This document shows positions 7,756 through 16,533 of a stretch of DNA of 64,000 nucleotides, piece by piece. Origin of the DNA: Mesobacillus selenatarsenatis SF-1 (lineage in GTDB: Bacteria > Bacillota > Bacilli > Bacillales > Cytobacillaceae); assembly GCF_000813125.1 (NCBI RefSeq), contig NZ_BASE01000073.1, forward strand, positions 1-64,000, given 5' to 3'. The stretch's first letter is position 1, and every line of letters begins with the position of its first letter. The notes beneath the pieces were generated by a model that ran no database searches, was not told the DNA's origin, and worked only from the letters and a program-made list of their open reading frames with translations. The translations under genes were made by a program, and so were the position numbers.

Positions 7756-8742
7756 ATGAACGATAAAATAATCAAATGGGGAATTTTAGGGACAGGTGGA
7801 ATAGCAAGTGCTTTCGCGAGGGATTTGAACTTTGCTAAAAATACCGAAAAGACTGCTGTCGGTTCACGTACAAAAGAGAGTGCTGCAAAGTTTGCGGAAG
7901 AGCATGGTGTTTCTCGTGCATATGGCAGCTACGATGAACTGGTGCAGGACCCGGATATCGATGCCATTTATATTGCGACGCCACACCCTTTTCATAAAGA
8001 AAATGTATTGGAGTGTCTTCGTGCTGGTAAGGCTGTGCTTTGCGAGAAACCATTTACGATGAATAGTGGAGAATTAGAAGAAATCATTCAGTTTGCCAGA
8101 GATCAGAAGCTGTTCTTGATGGAGGCGATGTGGACACGATTCCTGCCTCCAATTGTTAAAGTGAGAGAATGGATTGACAGTGGAAAAATTGGCGAAGTTC
8201 TGTTAGTAAAAGCGGATTTTGGTTTCCGTGCCCCATGGGAACCCGAGTGGAGATTGCTTAATCCAGCCCTTGGAGGAGGAGCGTTACTCGATGTAGGGAT
8301 TTATCCTGTCACATTTGCATCAATGATCTTCGGAACGAAACCGGAGAAGATTCTAAGTACGGCTCATATCGGTGAAACAGGTGTGGATGAACAGTTTTCT
8401 ATTCTTATGTCCTATCCTTCTGGAAAGACCGCTACCCTTAACGGAGCCTTTCGAATTGGTTTAACGAACGAAGCTTACATACATGGAACAGAAGGCTATA
8501 TTCGGATTCCGTCTTTCCACAGTGCCAAATCAGCAACCTTATATAAGGATGGGGAGGAAGCAGAGACATTTACCGATGACAGACAGTGTGCTGGTTATGC
8601 ATTTGAAATAGAAGAAGTAGGAAGATGTCTCAGACAGGGGCTTTTAGAAAGCCCTGTTGTTCCATTGGATGAATCATTGAAAATTATGAAAATGATGGAC
8701 GAAATTCGTGGACAATGGGGATTGAAATATCCGTTTGAGTGA
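7756..8742 (+). CDS. Gfo/Idh/MocA-family NAD(P)-dependent oxidoreductase
   Basis: A 328-residue protein with an N-terminal Rossmann fold (KWGILGTGGIASAFARDL, GxGGIA motif, residues 7-24), then DAIYIATPHPFHKENV and the CEKPFTMN segment whose lysine (EKP) is the family's catalytic/cofactor residue. The C-terminal half is the GFO_IDH_MocA substrate domain (GGGALLDVGIYPVTFA). Members oxidise or reduce sugars, inositols or dihydrodiols; the substrate here is unknown. RBS AAGGAGAGG precedes ATG 7756. It stands alone and ends at a repeated stem-loop terminator. Confidence 0.88.
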   Translation: MNDKIIKWGILGTGGIASAFARDLNFAKNTEKTAVGSRTKESAAKFAEEHGVSRAYGSYDELVQDPDIDAIYIATPHPFHKENVLECLRAGKAVLCEKPFTMNSGELEEIIQFARDQKLFLMEAMWTRFLPPIVKVREWIDSGKIGEVLLVKADFGFRAPWEPEWRLLNPALGGGALLDVGIYPVTFASMIFGTKPEKILSTAHIGETGVDEQFSILMSYPSGKTATLNGAFRIGLTNEAYIHGTEGYIRIPSFHSAKSATLYKDGEEAETFTDDRQCAGYAFEIEEVGRCLRQGLLESPVVPLDESLKIMKMMDEIRGQWGLKYPFE

Positions 8743-8750
8743 TTTTTATG

Positions 8751-8781
8751 AGAAGCACGGGGACGTACCCTGTGCTTTTTC
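8751..8781. repeat. GGGACGYACCC stem-loop, copy 1 (terminator of the oxidoreductase gene)
   Basis: AAGCACGGGG-ACGTA-CCCTGTGCTT hairpin followed by TTT, 8 bp after the stop codon. One of seven closely related hairpins in the window (others near 12623, 16155, 19333, 23973, 29145 and 35379). The remaining bases to 9011 hold no gene that I can see. Confidence 0.85.
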
Positions 8782-9011
8782 CTTTCTCCATTTAAGTAAA
8801 TCCATCATATTGCTGAAAATCGAAGGTAAAAAAGTACGCCGGAAAAATTATTCTGTTCATTCAACCAAATAATTGCAGGTTCACCTAATTTTCACCACCC
8901 AAGAGGTCGTCATAGTTATCTAGTACGCTTTCATTCCAGTATGAGCCCCCATGAAACTTTATATCAGTTGATTCGTATATGTAGAGGACAAAAATAAAAG
9001 GGGATTTTTCT

Positions 9012-10682
9012 ATGGGAAATATCATTCTATTTGCTCTTTTGGTTGGATTGGCTTCTGCTCTGATTCTTACTCCTTTTTCTAAAGGGGTAGAGAAGGACAG
9101 GAAAATGACATCAGCCTTTTTGATTGCTGCGGTTGTCCTTTTTACAGTTGGGACTTTTGCGTTTTATTATGCGTTTAATTTAGATCGAAACCTATCGTCT
9201 TTGTGGCCGTTTGCGATTGTGATCGCGTTTGCTGGAACGTTTTTTGCGGCTGGAAAGGAAAGGATGATTAAGGGGAGCTTATTTTTGCTTACCTTGCTAT
9301 TGGGCGTGTATTTTATGATCGCCTTTCTTTTTAACGCTGAGGAAAAATATGAGTCTGCGAAAATGTCGGAGAAGATGGAGATCTCGACTTTTGATGAAAA
9401 GGAAACACCGGCGAGTGTCCCTCCACATTTTGCGCGTAATAAGATGAAAAAGGCGTTCGGCCAGGTTCCGAATACGAGTTATTATGAGCTTGGGAATCTG
9501 CAAATTCAGAAGGTCAATGGAGAGTATGTCTATATTGCTCCGGTAGAATTCTCAGGCTTTTTCAAATGGCTGAATGGCAAATCAACGCCTGGTTATTTTA
9601 CCATCAGTGCTACTGATTCATCAGCTAATCCAAAATTCAAGAAATCAAATATGTTTTATACACCTTCTTCATTTTTTAATAAAAATGTCGAACGTCACAT
9701 TCGTTTGCAGTATCCCGAGGCGATTTTCTACGGTGACACCCAGCTTGAGATCGACAATGAAGGCAAACCATATTATATCAAGACTTTCGGTGAGTTCATC
9801 TCTGCCCGCAACGGTTTTGATGTGACAGGGGTTGTCGTCGTTGATCCAGATTCAGGGAAAACGAAGGCGTATGAATTAAAGGATGTCCCTGAATTTATTG
9901 ACGGCGCCGTTTCACCGGAAGCGGTCAGTCTGCAAAACAGCTATTATGGTAATTACATTCATGGTTATTGGAACAGCGTGTTTGGCAAGACGGATATAAA
10001 ACTGCCTTCTGATGAAGGAACCGAAGCGCAGGTCAGCCCAATTTTCGATGAAAATGGCGATATGTATTATTTCACCGATTTTACCAGCCCGAAAGAAGGG
10101 GTCGACTCCATGCTTGGGTATGCCTTGACGAACGCAAGGACTGGAAAGGCGACCTTCTATACTGGCAATCTTGAAGAGTCCTATATGGATTCTGAAGGCG
10201 CGTTGCAGATTATTGAAAAGAAGTTCATTGAGAAAAAATGGCATGGTGAAATGCCGATTCTCTACAATTTCTATGGAGAGGCAAGCTGGTTGACGCCTGT
10301 TCTTGATTCGAATGGCTTCCTGCAAAATTACTTTATCGTATCGGCAGCAAACCCGGAAATATCGGTGTTTGGTAATACTCCTAATGAAGCATTGAAAAAA
10401 TATAAAACTGCACTGCAGCATGGTGGCGGAACTGTGGATGGAAGTTCGAAGGCAGAGGAAAAGCAAACGAGTGGAACCGTGATGCGCGTCTACAAAGAAA
10501 AAACAGGCGACTTCACGATTGTTTCCATCCTGCTGGACAATAAAAAGAACTATATCATCTCATCAGAAACCAACCCGCTCGCGATCTATGTAAAAGAAGG
10601 CGACCAGATTAATCTCAAATACATGGACACCGGAGAAACCTTCCTGCCAGTGAAAGAGTTAGTGATACAAGGTTTAGAGTAA
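9012..10682 (+). CDS. Large membrane-anchored protein of unknown function, 556 aa
   Basis: Not recognised. Four hydrophobic segments occupy residues 1-110 (MGNIILFALLVGLASALIL, FLIAAVVLFTVGTFAFYYAF, LWPFAIVIAFAGTFFAA, LFLLTLLLGVYFMIAFLF). Then comes a 440-residue soluble part, probably extracellular. It includes aromatic-rich and VVVVDPDSGKTKAYELKDVPEF segments with a PepSY-like flavour, and a small beta-barrel-like C-terminal domain (GTVMRVYKEKTGDFTIVSIL) after a Gly/Ser/Glu-rich linker. The shape suggests a cell-envelope or signalling protein. RBS AAAAGGGG precedes ATG 9012. It is monocistronic with its own terminator. Confidence 0.75.
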   Translation: MGNIILFALLVGLASALILTPFSKGVEKDRKMTSAFLIAAVVLFTVGTFAFYYAFNLDRNLSSLWPFAIVIAFAGTFFAAGKERMIKGSLFLLTLLLGVYFMIAFLFNAEEKYESAKMSEKMEISTFDEKETPASVPPHFARNKMKKAFGQVPNTSYYELGNLQIQKVNGEYVYIAPVEFSGFFKWLNGKSTPGYFTISATDSSANPKFKKSNMFYTPSSFFNKNVERHIRLQYPEAIFYGDTQLEIDNEGKPYYIKTFGEFISARNGFDVTGVVVVDPDSGKTKAYELKDVPEFIDGAVSPEAVSLQNSYYGNYIHGYWNSVFGKTDIKLPSDEGTEAQVSPIFDENGDMYYFTDFTSPKEGVDSMLGYALTNARTGKATFYTGNLEESYMDSEGALQIIEKKFIEKKWHGEMPILYNFYGEASWLTPVLDSNGFLQNYFIVSAANPEISVFGNTPNEALKKYKTALQHGGGTVDGSSKAEEKQTSGTVMRVYKEKTGDFTIVSILLDNKKNYIISSETNPLAIYVKEGDQINLKYMDTGETFLPVKELVIQGLE

Positions 10683-10691
10683 GGACAAAAA

Positions 10692-10738
10692 ATAGTGCCT
10701 GTCCCCAGAGTGATGTTCACCTGGGAACAGGCACTTTT
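10692..10738 (+). terminator. Terminator after the 556-aa membrane protein
   Basis: AGTGCCTGTCCC pairs with GGGAACAGGCACT (one bulge) and is followed by TTTTT. Confidence 0.85.
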
Positions 10739-10833
10739 TGGTTTGGATAAGTTTAGGAAAAGTTAATGTATTCTTGAGGATTCCTAGGAAGTATTATGTA
10801 AGAGGGATATTAAAGTGTATGCATTGAACAATC

Positions 10834-11214
10834 TTACTGCTGTTTTTCATTCAGTATCTCTAAAACATCCTGATGCTGCTTCTGAACATTGGAAACATGC
10901 TTGATTTCACTAGATAGTTCTGATTTCGTTTCATCAAGCTTCTTCATCAAGGTGCCATAATAAAATTCCATTTCCCTCCGCATTTCACTCTGTTCAGATA
11001 GTATAGTTTGCTGGCCGTTGGTCAACTCACTCTGTTCAGAATGTATAGCTTGGTGGCCTTTTTCTAAATTGTCTAAGCGATTCTCCATGGAATCAAAACG
11101 TTTATCAACAGAATCAAAACGTGCATCAACAGAATCAAAACGTGCATCAACCGAATCAAAGCGCTTGTCCATCGAATCCAACCGATCTAAAATCTTATTC
11201 AATATTTTCTCCAT
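10834..11214 (-). CDS. Coiled-coil protein with internal 7-residue repeats
   Basis: A 126-residue soluble protein that is almost entirely coiled coil. Residues about 12-45 are near-exact heptads of the type RFDSVDA/KRFDSVD, encoded by 21-bp DNA repeats (about 11098-11165). The second half (QSELTNGQQTILSEQSEMR) continues the heptad register and is glutamine-rich. No membrane segment or catalytic motif. A GAAGAAGGTGA site precedes ATG 11214; the frame runs further upstream without a site. Similar short coiled-coil proteins are common in Bacillus without known function. The identical repeats make it prone to length change. Confidence 0.7.
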   Translation of the reverse strand: MEKILNKILDRLDSMDKRFDSVDARFDSVDARFDSVDKRFDSMENRLDNLEKGHQAIHSEQSELTNGQQTILSEQSEMRREMEFYYGTLMKKLDETKSELSSEIKHVSNVQKQHQDVLEILNEKQQ

Positions 11215-11531
11215 TTTATTCACCTTCTTCTCTTTGAATTTATTATACCCAGTCCTGTAAAACAAGTCACCACAATAATCGTATTGCATTACATAAGTAA
11301 TCTACTAGATGGAAGTAATCACCTTTTAAATTAGCAGTGAACAAGACCACATTCGCAAGAAATTGTTTCGTGTAAAATAGAACATATTGTGAAACAACAT
11401 CACCGTACCTCTGTTGCTTGGCTTTGCTAAACTCTAAAGTGGCGGAAGGAAGATAGCTATTAATTTTATAGCAAAATTGTCCCTTATCTCGTATTCTATA
11501 AAAGGAAGTCGAAATTCACGTTTTAGGTGGT

Positions 11532-12614
11532 ATGATCTTGCTGAAAGATTTTTTTATACATTCTAGTTTTGTTATCACATTTTTGTTTATAGGCGGAAGT
11601 TTATTTAAAAACAATCCTGAGATGAATACAACTCTTCAAAAGTTAAAACTTGGGGCATTAGCGGGAATACTTGGTTCAGTGTTAATGGCTTTTAGTATTC
11701 AGATTACTCCTGTGATCATAATGGATTTGCGTCATATTGCGATTCTGTTGTCTGCTTTTTATGGAGGATTCGTGTCGGCTTTCGTAGCCGCGAGCATAAT
11801 CAATATCAGCAGATTAGTATTTTTTGATGGAAGTATGGAAACATTTCTGGTCACTGTGCTCATAATGTTTATTATTGCGGCGTTAGCAGCACTGGTCCAA
11901 AAAAAGGTAAAGGGTCCGGACTTTTTTAAGTGGACGATTATGGGATTGATCAGCTTAATTACGATTTCATCCGGCTTTTTGTATCTAATGGGCTTTTCAA
12001 ATCAAGTGTACCAAATTTTGGTTAACTATTGGGTTATTACAACAATATCGGGAGTTTTGGTGTATTTCTTGGCAGGATATATTGTTCAATCCAACCAAAT
12101 GTTTATGCAACTGAAAACCCAGTCGGCAACAGACTTCCTTACGGGGTTAAATAATGTCAGACAGTTCGATTCTTCACTAAATGAAAGTATAGAAAGTGCC
12201 CAGGAGCTTAATGAAAAATTATCGTTGCTTATGATTGATATCGATCACTTCAAAAAGGTGAATGATACGTATGGTCATCAAGCGGGAGATGAAGTATTAA
12301 GGCAATTGGGAGGACTGTTAATCACCTGCTCACGCCCAAGTGATATTGTCTCAAGAAATGGCGGTGAAGAATTTTCACTGTTATTGAAGAATTGTTCCTA
12401 TTCTCAAGCGCTGGAAATCGCAGAACGCCAACGCGGAATAGTGGAAAATCATCGATTCACCCTGCCAAATGGCAAGGAAATCAAGATCACCATCTCCCTT
12501 GGTGCTTCAACCTATCTAGAAACAACTCAATGCTTAGAAGAATTCATCAAACAAGCGGATGATACCTTATATAAAGCAAAACGGACAGGAAGAAATAAAG
12601 TATCCTCACTATAA
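11532..12614 (+). CDS. Diguanylate cyclase with 5TM-5TMR_LYT sensor (DgcK-like)
   Basis: A 360-residue membrane protein. Residues 1-185 form hydrophobic helices of the LytS/YhcK type, with the marker stretch MDLRHIAILLSAFYGGFVSAFVA. Residues 195-360 are a GGDEF domain beginning SATDFLTGLNNVRQFD; the active-site loop is GGEEF, and RPSD lies five residues before it, a complete RxxD product-inhibition site. It should make cyclic-di-GMP and be feedback-inhibited. Domain order matches B. subtilis DgcK (YhcK). ATG 11532 follows TTAGGTGG. The 240 bp upstream hold no other gene; a TATTCTATAAAA-rich stretch may be the promoter. Confidence 0.9.
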   Translation: MILLKDFFIHSSFVITFLFIGGSLFKNNPEMNTTLQKLKLGALAGILGSVLMAFSIQITPVIIMDLRHIAILLSAFYGGFVSAFVAASIINISRLVFFDGSMETFLVTVLIMFIIAALAALVQKKVKGPDFFKWTIMGLISLITISSGFLYLMGFSNQVYQILVNYWVITTISGVLVYFLAGYIVQSNQMFMQLKTQSATDFLTGLNNVRQFDSSLNESIESAQELNEKLSLLMIDIDHFKKVNDTYGHQAGDEVLRQLGGLLITCSRPSDIVSRNGGEEFSLLLKNCSYSQALEIAERQRGIVENHRFTLPNGKEIKITISLGASTYLETTQCLEEFIKQADDTLYKAKRTGRNKVSSL

Positions 12615-12620
12615 AGATAT

Positions 12621-12652
12621 GAAAGCACGGGGACGCACCCTGTGCTTTTTTT
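12621..12652. repeat. GGGACGYACCC stem-loop, copy 2 (terminator of the cyclase gene)
   Basis: AAGCACGGGG-ACGCA-CCCTGTGCTT followed by TTTTT, 9 bp after the stop codon. Confidence 0.85.
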
Positions 12653-12803
12653 AGTATACGTCCCGATGCTCCCAACTACATAAGCCATTCCAGTCAAAAG
12701 GTACGATGTCGGCCAGATTCCATTTTTTAAAAGACATCTAGCATAAAAGGAAATTAAAGGTAAAATAGAATTAGAGATAGACGCGTTAAAGGGGGGAATA
12801 ACT

Positions 12804-14858
12804 ATGATCCCAGAAATGGAATCCATTACGATTGCCACTATACAGGAAAAAGGGATAGATTCTGTCGTTGGCTGGTTCGATCGGCATAAGCAATCCTTTT
12901 ACGGATTGGGTTGGTTTTATCTTCAGAACCAGCAGCAAATGGAAGAGTTATTTTACCGGTCGATTATAAAAGTACATAAGGAACTGCCTCGATATAAAAG
13001 GGATACCTCATTCGAATTGTGGGTTACCTCGATTTTTATTGATAATTGCCGGGAGCTTTCTCAGGCTAAAGCTTTACAGTCGTCGGAGGAAATTATACCC
13101 CATAAAGATTTATTTAAAGCACTTAATCTACTTGAGGATGATGAAAAAGAAGCGATGATCCTTACATATGGAGCAGGGTTTTCCCAAAAGGAAGCAGCGC
13201 AAATTCTACGGGTTTCTGTGGGGAAACTAAAGGAGCTTATGTATTCGGGAGTAAAGTCGGTAAGAAAACAACTCGACCGGTCAACTTATAACGGTTGTAA
13301 GGAGTATCAGAATACCTACATTGATTATCTGGAAAAAACGATGGAACGGCCGGGAAAAATAGAGTTCGAGATGCATATCTACAATTGCCGGGAATGTCAG
13401 GAGGATTTGGCTGCCTTTCAGGATGTCACGATTATGTTGAATCATGCTGAGTGGATGAATGACTTGCCAGTTCCGGAGCATTTGATTGCGAATATCAAAG
13501 AGCGATTTGCAGAAAAAGAGCAGCACAGGCAGCAGAAATTTAAGAAGCTTAAGAAAAGTGCACTGGTCTTTGTAAGTGTTTTCGCCATCGTGATCGGGAT
13601 TGGTTTCTTTACTGATGCTTTTGCAAATGTCTACTATACTTGGACCGAAGAGGATGAACAATTGCGCACCTTCCTGCAACAGGACCTTGGCCAAAGGGTG
13701 AACCTGGAAGCGGAAAGCGATGGCGTGAAAATCAAAATCAAAGGTGTGGTTGCTGATGATGCCCAAACACTTGTTTTTTATGAGATAGAAGATACCAAGG
13801 GCGACAATAAATATCTTATGAGCTATGAAGATGGCCTTTATGTTGAGAACGAATATCAAATCATGAAAAGTGAAGCGTATCCGAGATATTCTTTCTCGGA
13901 CCTTGATGCCGAGATCAATAAACGAGATAAGAATGTGTTCTACGGAAAGGTCAGTCTGAAGCCGTTAGAAGAAGATGAGGCGGTAATTAAACTGAAAATC
14001 ACGCAAGTCCAGGAATTGGTAGCCGATAATAATGAAGCAGGGATGGAAATGGGCTTTAGGACCAATGGTTATAAATCAGGCGAGTGGAAATTCGAAATTC
14101 CCGCAACTAAGCAACCTTCCACAGAAATAGTTTTAACTGAACAAACAGTGATCGAGGGAATTCCCATTCGGTTAGAGAAGTTAACGATCGCGCCAACAGC
14201 AACTATTTTGCAATATGGCATCCGAGAAGTACAGCTAAAGAAAAGGATCGATTTTCTTAACTTGGGAGATCTCGAAGTGAATGGTAAAAAAGTGAAAGTT
14301 GACCAATATGGCAGTGTCTTTTCACACACTCAGCAAGATATGGACTGGCGTACTTATCAAACGCAATTTGATTCGTTTTTTGGTGAGGAACCTGAAGAGC
14401 TGAAAATTCATTTTGAAACTGCCTATTTTACATTTGAAGACCATAAAAGCGTCGAATTGGATGTAGACCAACCACTTCCACAGACCTTTGAATATGCAGG
14501 AAGCAAAATCAGTATTGATGAAATTGAAGTTGGACAGCCGACAAGCGTTGTGATAAGCAATCATGAAGTTGCCGATCGGGCCTTCGAAGCTCTTCACCTG
14601 AATATTTTCGGTGAAAATGAACATGAAACGATTTCAACTGGGATGGAACAAGAAAGCGTACTCGTTGATAAAAATGGTGTTATATACGATCCATATTCAG
14701 ATCCGGTGGATTATGAAAAAATTGAAGAGCCCCGTCATTTTGTAACAGTTCAAACCATAACGTTAGACGGAGAAAACGTGGTTCCTAAAAGGCTTGAAAT
14801 TTATGGGTATAATTCAATGAGGTATTTGGGTGATGTTATGAAAATCACACTGAAATGA
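12804..14858 (+). CDS. Fused sigma-70-like / zinc-finger anti-sigma / DUF4179 membrane protein
   Basis: A 684-residue chimera. Residues about 30-85 resemble ECF sigma region 2 (QMEELFYRSIIKVHKELPRY, then SFELWVTSIFIDNCRE). Residues 105-157 are a region-4 helix-turn-helix (LLEDDEKEAMILTYGAGFSQ...). Residues 165-198 carry C165 and H191-x3-C195-x2-C198, the zinc anti-sigma pattern. A membrane helix at 252-270 (ALVFVSVFAIVIGIGFF) is followed by a DUF4179-type extracellular domain. Normally sigma and anti-sigma are separate proteins. The region-2 part is poorly conserved, so it may be a membrane-tethered DNA-binding regulator instead of a working sigma. AAAGGGGGG precedes ATG 12804. Confidence 0.8.
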   Translation: MIPEMESITIATIQEKGIDSVVGWFDRHKQSFYGLGWFYLQNQQQMEELFYRSIIKVHKELPRYKRDTSFELWVTSIFIDNCRELSQAKALQSSEEIIPHKDLFKALNLLEDDEKEAMILTYGAGFSQKEAAQILRVSVGKLKELMYSGVKSVRKQLDRSTYNGCKEYQNTYIDYLEKTMERPGKIEFEMHIYNCRECQEDLAAFQDVTIMLNHAEWMNDLPVPEHLIANIKERFAEKEQHRQQKFKKLKKSALVFVSVFAIVIGIGFFTDAFANVYYTWTEEDEQLRTFLQQDLGQRVNLEAESDGVKIKIKGVVADDAQTLVFYEIEDTKGDNKYLMSYEDGLYVENEYQIMKSEAYPRYSFSDLDAEINKRDKNVFYGKVSLKPLEEDEAVIKLKITQVQELVADNNEAGMEMGFRTNGYKSGEWKFEIPATKQPSTEIVLTEQTVIEGIPIRLEKLTIAPTATILQYGIREVQLKKRIDFLNLGDLEVNGKKVKVDQYGSVFSHTQQDMDWRTYQTQFDSFFGEEPEELKIHFETAYFTFEDHKSVELDVDQPLPQTFEYAGSKISIDEIEVGQPTSVVISNHEVADRAFEALHLNIFGENEHETISTGMEQESVLVDKNGVIYDPYSDPVDYEKIEEPRHFVTVQTITLDGENVVPKRLEIYGYNSMRYLGDVMKITLK

Positions 14859-14929
14859 TCAGTGGAAAAGAGACAGTTCTTGTGTTTAGCCCGCAGAGCC
14901 CCCAATTAAATTATTAGGAGGCTGAAAAT

Positions 14930-15196
14930 ATGAAGCTATTCATGCAAGCGGCCGCTTGGTCAATCGCACTTCATATAATCTACTTTCTTAGTATGTTTGG
15001 AATAGGCTACATTAAAACGATAAATTATACACCAGATATCGAAGGCTCATGGGAAAGTGTTGATACACTTCAGAATGAGGTGGCTTTCGGGATGACGGGT
15101 TCTCCGTTTTTCTTCATCTTTACCTTTATCGGAATGACGTTTTTCTGTGAAATGGTCATCGTTCTATATAGGAAAGTTAAAAGAGCACAGGGATAA
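14930..15196 (+). CDS. Hypothetical small membrane protein, 88 aa
   Basis: Not recognised. Two hydrophobic segments (residues about 5-30 and 58-80) flank a polar extracellular loop containing YTPDIEGSWESVDTLQNEV. The C terminus is basic (YRKVKRAQG), consistent with both ends facing the cytoplasm. RBS TAGGAGGCTG precedes ATG 14930. It starts 71 bp after the sigma/DUF4179 fusion gene without an obvious terminator between, so it may be cotranscribed. Its stop codon lies within the following terminator stem. Confidence 0.65.
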   Translation: MKLFMQAAAWSIALHIIYFLSMFGIGYIKTINYTPDIEGSWESVDTLQNEVAFGMTGSPFFFIFTFIGMTFFCEMVIVLYRKVKRAQG

Positions 15197-15221
15197 AAAT
15201 GCCCTGTGCTCCTTTATTCTG
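15185..15221 (+). terminator. Terminator overlapping the end of the 88-aa gene
   Basis: AGAGCACAGGG-ATAAAAAT-GCCCTGTGCTC followed by CTTTATT. The arms resemble the repeated GGGACGYACCC hairpins, but the loop is different. Confidence 0.75.
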
Positions 15222-15224
15222 GCT

Positions 15225-15902
15225 TCACTTCTTGCCGCCAATATGCTTCAAGGCTTCTCTTCGGCTTAAGTTCGAAAGAGGAAGCCTGTTCGTAATCTCG
15301 AAGACTTTCTCAGGATTTTGCTTTGCGTATTCTCTCAGTGCCCAGCCGATGGCTTTATTGATGAAGAATTCTTTTGTATGGCAGGTTCTCGAAATAATAT
15401 CCTCGAGCATGGTCACGTCTGTTCTTTCTTTGTAGCCTAATTGAAATAATATGCAGGAACGGATCAGCCAGATGTTATCCGAGGCGATCCATCTGTCGAT
15501 AATAGGCTGTCGATGCTGCGAGAATTTTTCAAGATAATATCCGAAATGCTTTTTCGCGATATGGTCTACCGTGTCCCACCAAGGCTTGGTCGTGATGATG
15601 TATTTAAGAAGCTGGAGATCATCTTCGGTGAACTGTTTTTTCATTAAATCTAACAGGTAAGCCCCGCTCATCTGCATTTCTCGTTCTTCCAGTTTCCACA
15701 GGGAAGATATGACCTCAAGTAAGTCTTCCTTTGCAGGGAGGCCATGAGTCTTCACATGCTGTTTGAAAACCTCCTGCATTTGTGGAGCTCTCAAACCAAT
15801 ATATTCAAATTGATTCCGCATGTAATTAGACAGCCTTACTGCTTCCTCACGATTCCGGTGTTTTAACGCTTCTTCATATAATGCTTCAACATAGTTGTTC
15901 AT
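15225..15902 (-). CDS. AlkD-like DNA alkylation repair protein
   Basis: A 225-residue all-helical HEAT-like-repeat protein of the DNA alkylation repair family (AlkC/AlkD), which removes bulky or charged alkylated bases. Family-typical segments are MRNQFEYIGLRAPQMQEVFK (the substrate-binding N-terminal repeats), KPWWDTVDHIAKKHFGYYL (the WWDTVD motif), and WLIRSCILFQLGYKERTD with the later FFINKAIGWALREYAK. ATG 15902 follows GAGGAG. It is convergent with the 88-aa membrane protein and may share its terminator. No other repair gene is adjacent. Confidence 0.9.
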   Translation of the reverse strand: MNNYVEALYEEALKHRNREEAVRLSNYMRNQFEYIGLRAPQMQEVFKQHVKTHGLPAKEDLLEVISSLWKLEEREMQMSGAYLLDLMKKQFTEDDLQLLKYIITTKPWWDTVDHIAKKHFGYYLEKFSQHRQPIIDRWIASDNIWLIRSCILFQLGYKERTDVTMLEDIISRTCHTKEFFINKAIGWALREYAKQNPEKVFEITNRLPLSNLSRREALKHIGGKK

Positions 15903-15942
15903 CAGGTACTCCTCACCATTTCATTCAATTAAATTGCATCAT

Positions 15943-16152
15943 CTATTTTACATATAAATCTCTGAATTCATCTTCCAGAATACTCATTTTGATACAGTCA
16001 TGGTATTTGTGGTTGTAATAGAGATAATCTCTCTAAATTTCTTCCTGTTTGAACCCTAGCTTTTCGTACACATGGATGGCGCGTGGGTTGTAAGCAAAAA
16101 CCTCGAGCTCGATTCGATGCATGTTCAGAATTCCAAATCCATAATCCAGCAC
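15943..16152 (-). pseudogene. Truncated GNAT acetyltransferase (RimJ/RimL type) with an internal stop
   Basis: Reverse-strand translation gives LDYGFGILNMHRIELEVFAY, NPRAIHVYEKLGFKQEEI, a TAG stop, then RDYLYYNHKYHDCIKMSILE and DEFRDLYVK, ending at a natural stop. RIELEVFAYNPRAIHVYEKLGF is the acetyl-CoA-binding C-terminal part of RimJ/RimL-type GNAT enzymes. The first two thirds of the gene are missing; homology breaks off where a GGGACGYACCC hairpin begins (16154). So this is a decayed 3' end, split by a nonsense codon. Confidence 0.8.
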
Positions 16153-16153
16153 G

Positions 16154-16181
16154 GGAGCATAGGGACGTACCCTATGCTTCA
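16154..16181. repeat. GGGACGYACCC stem-loop, copy 3, abutting the acetyltransferase remnant
   Basis: GAGCATAGGG-ACGTA-CCCTATGCTTC, then AGTTTTG. It replaces what should be the upstream part of the acetyltransferase and has no intact gene directly before it. Confidence 0.75.
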
Positions 16182-16225
16182 GTTTTGTGCCTAGCCTTAA
16201 ATGGAAAAAACACTAATAATGGTTT

Positions 16226-16381
16226 TTAATTCCGCATGGCTCCCGCCTCTCTGGAAGTCATTGCACCTTGCCCAGCAGCCACATCTTTTTGGATTTGCTG
16301 TTTTACTTTTTCTGCATCTGTTCCTGAATTAGCTTGCATAATAGAACCTGGCTTTCCTGTAGCTTGTAAATTTTTCTTCAT
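16226..16381 (-). CDS. Small gamma-type SASP-like protein, 51 aa
   Basis: A 51-residue hydrophilic protein. Its segment TDAEKVKQQIQKDVAAGQG closely follows the repeat of gamma-type small acid-soluble spore proteins (TNAQQVRKQNQQSAAGQG in SspE), which serve as amino-acid stores in spores; here only one repeat is present. No cysteine or membrane segment. AAGGAGGGATCTT precedes ATG 16381; the frame extends upstream without a site. I did not find a clear sigma-G or sigma-F promoter in the AT-rich upstream region, so spore expression is inference from the sequence likeness only. Confidence 0.55.
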   Translation of the reverse strand: MKKNLQATGKPGSIMQANSGTDAEKVKQQIQKDVAAGQGAMTSREAGAMRN

Positions 16382-16533
16382 AAGATCCCTCCTTTTTTTA
16401 AAAAAATAGAGCATATTCCAACAATAGTTTTTAGAAAAAATAACAATTTTATCTATTATTTGTAAACAACTTATATATAATGTATTTAGGAAAATGTAGT
16501 GCTTTATATATTCGTTAAATTTGGGGGAGAGAG

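Noticed and set aside
9912-10466. 184-codon minus-strand open frame inside the 556-aa membrane protein gene.
   Set aside because: Shadow frame; the + strand gene has start, ribosome-binding site, membrane segments and terminator.
11290-11531. A cyclic-di-GMP or other riboswitch before the diguanylate cyclase.
   Set aside because: I could not place the conserved core of any riboswitch class that I know; only a short GC-rich stretch is visible.
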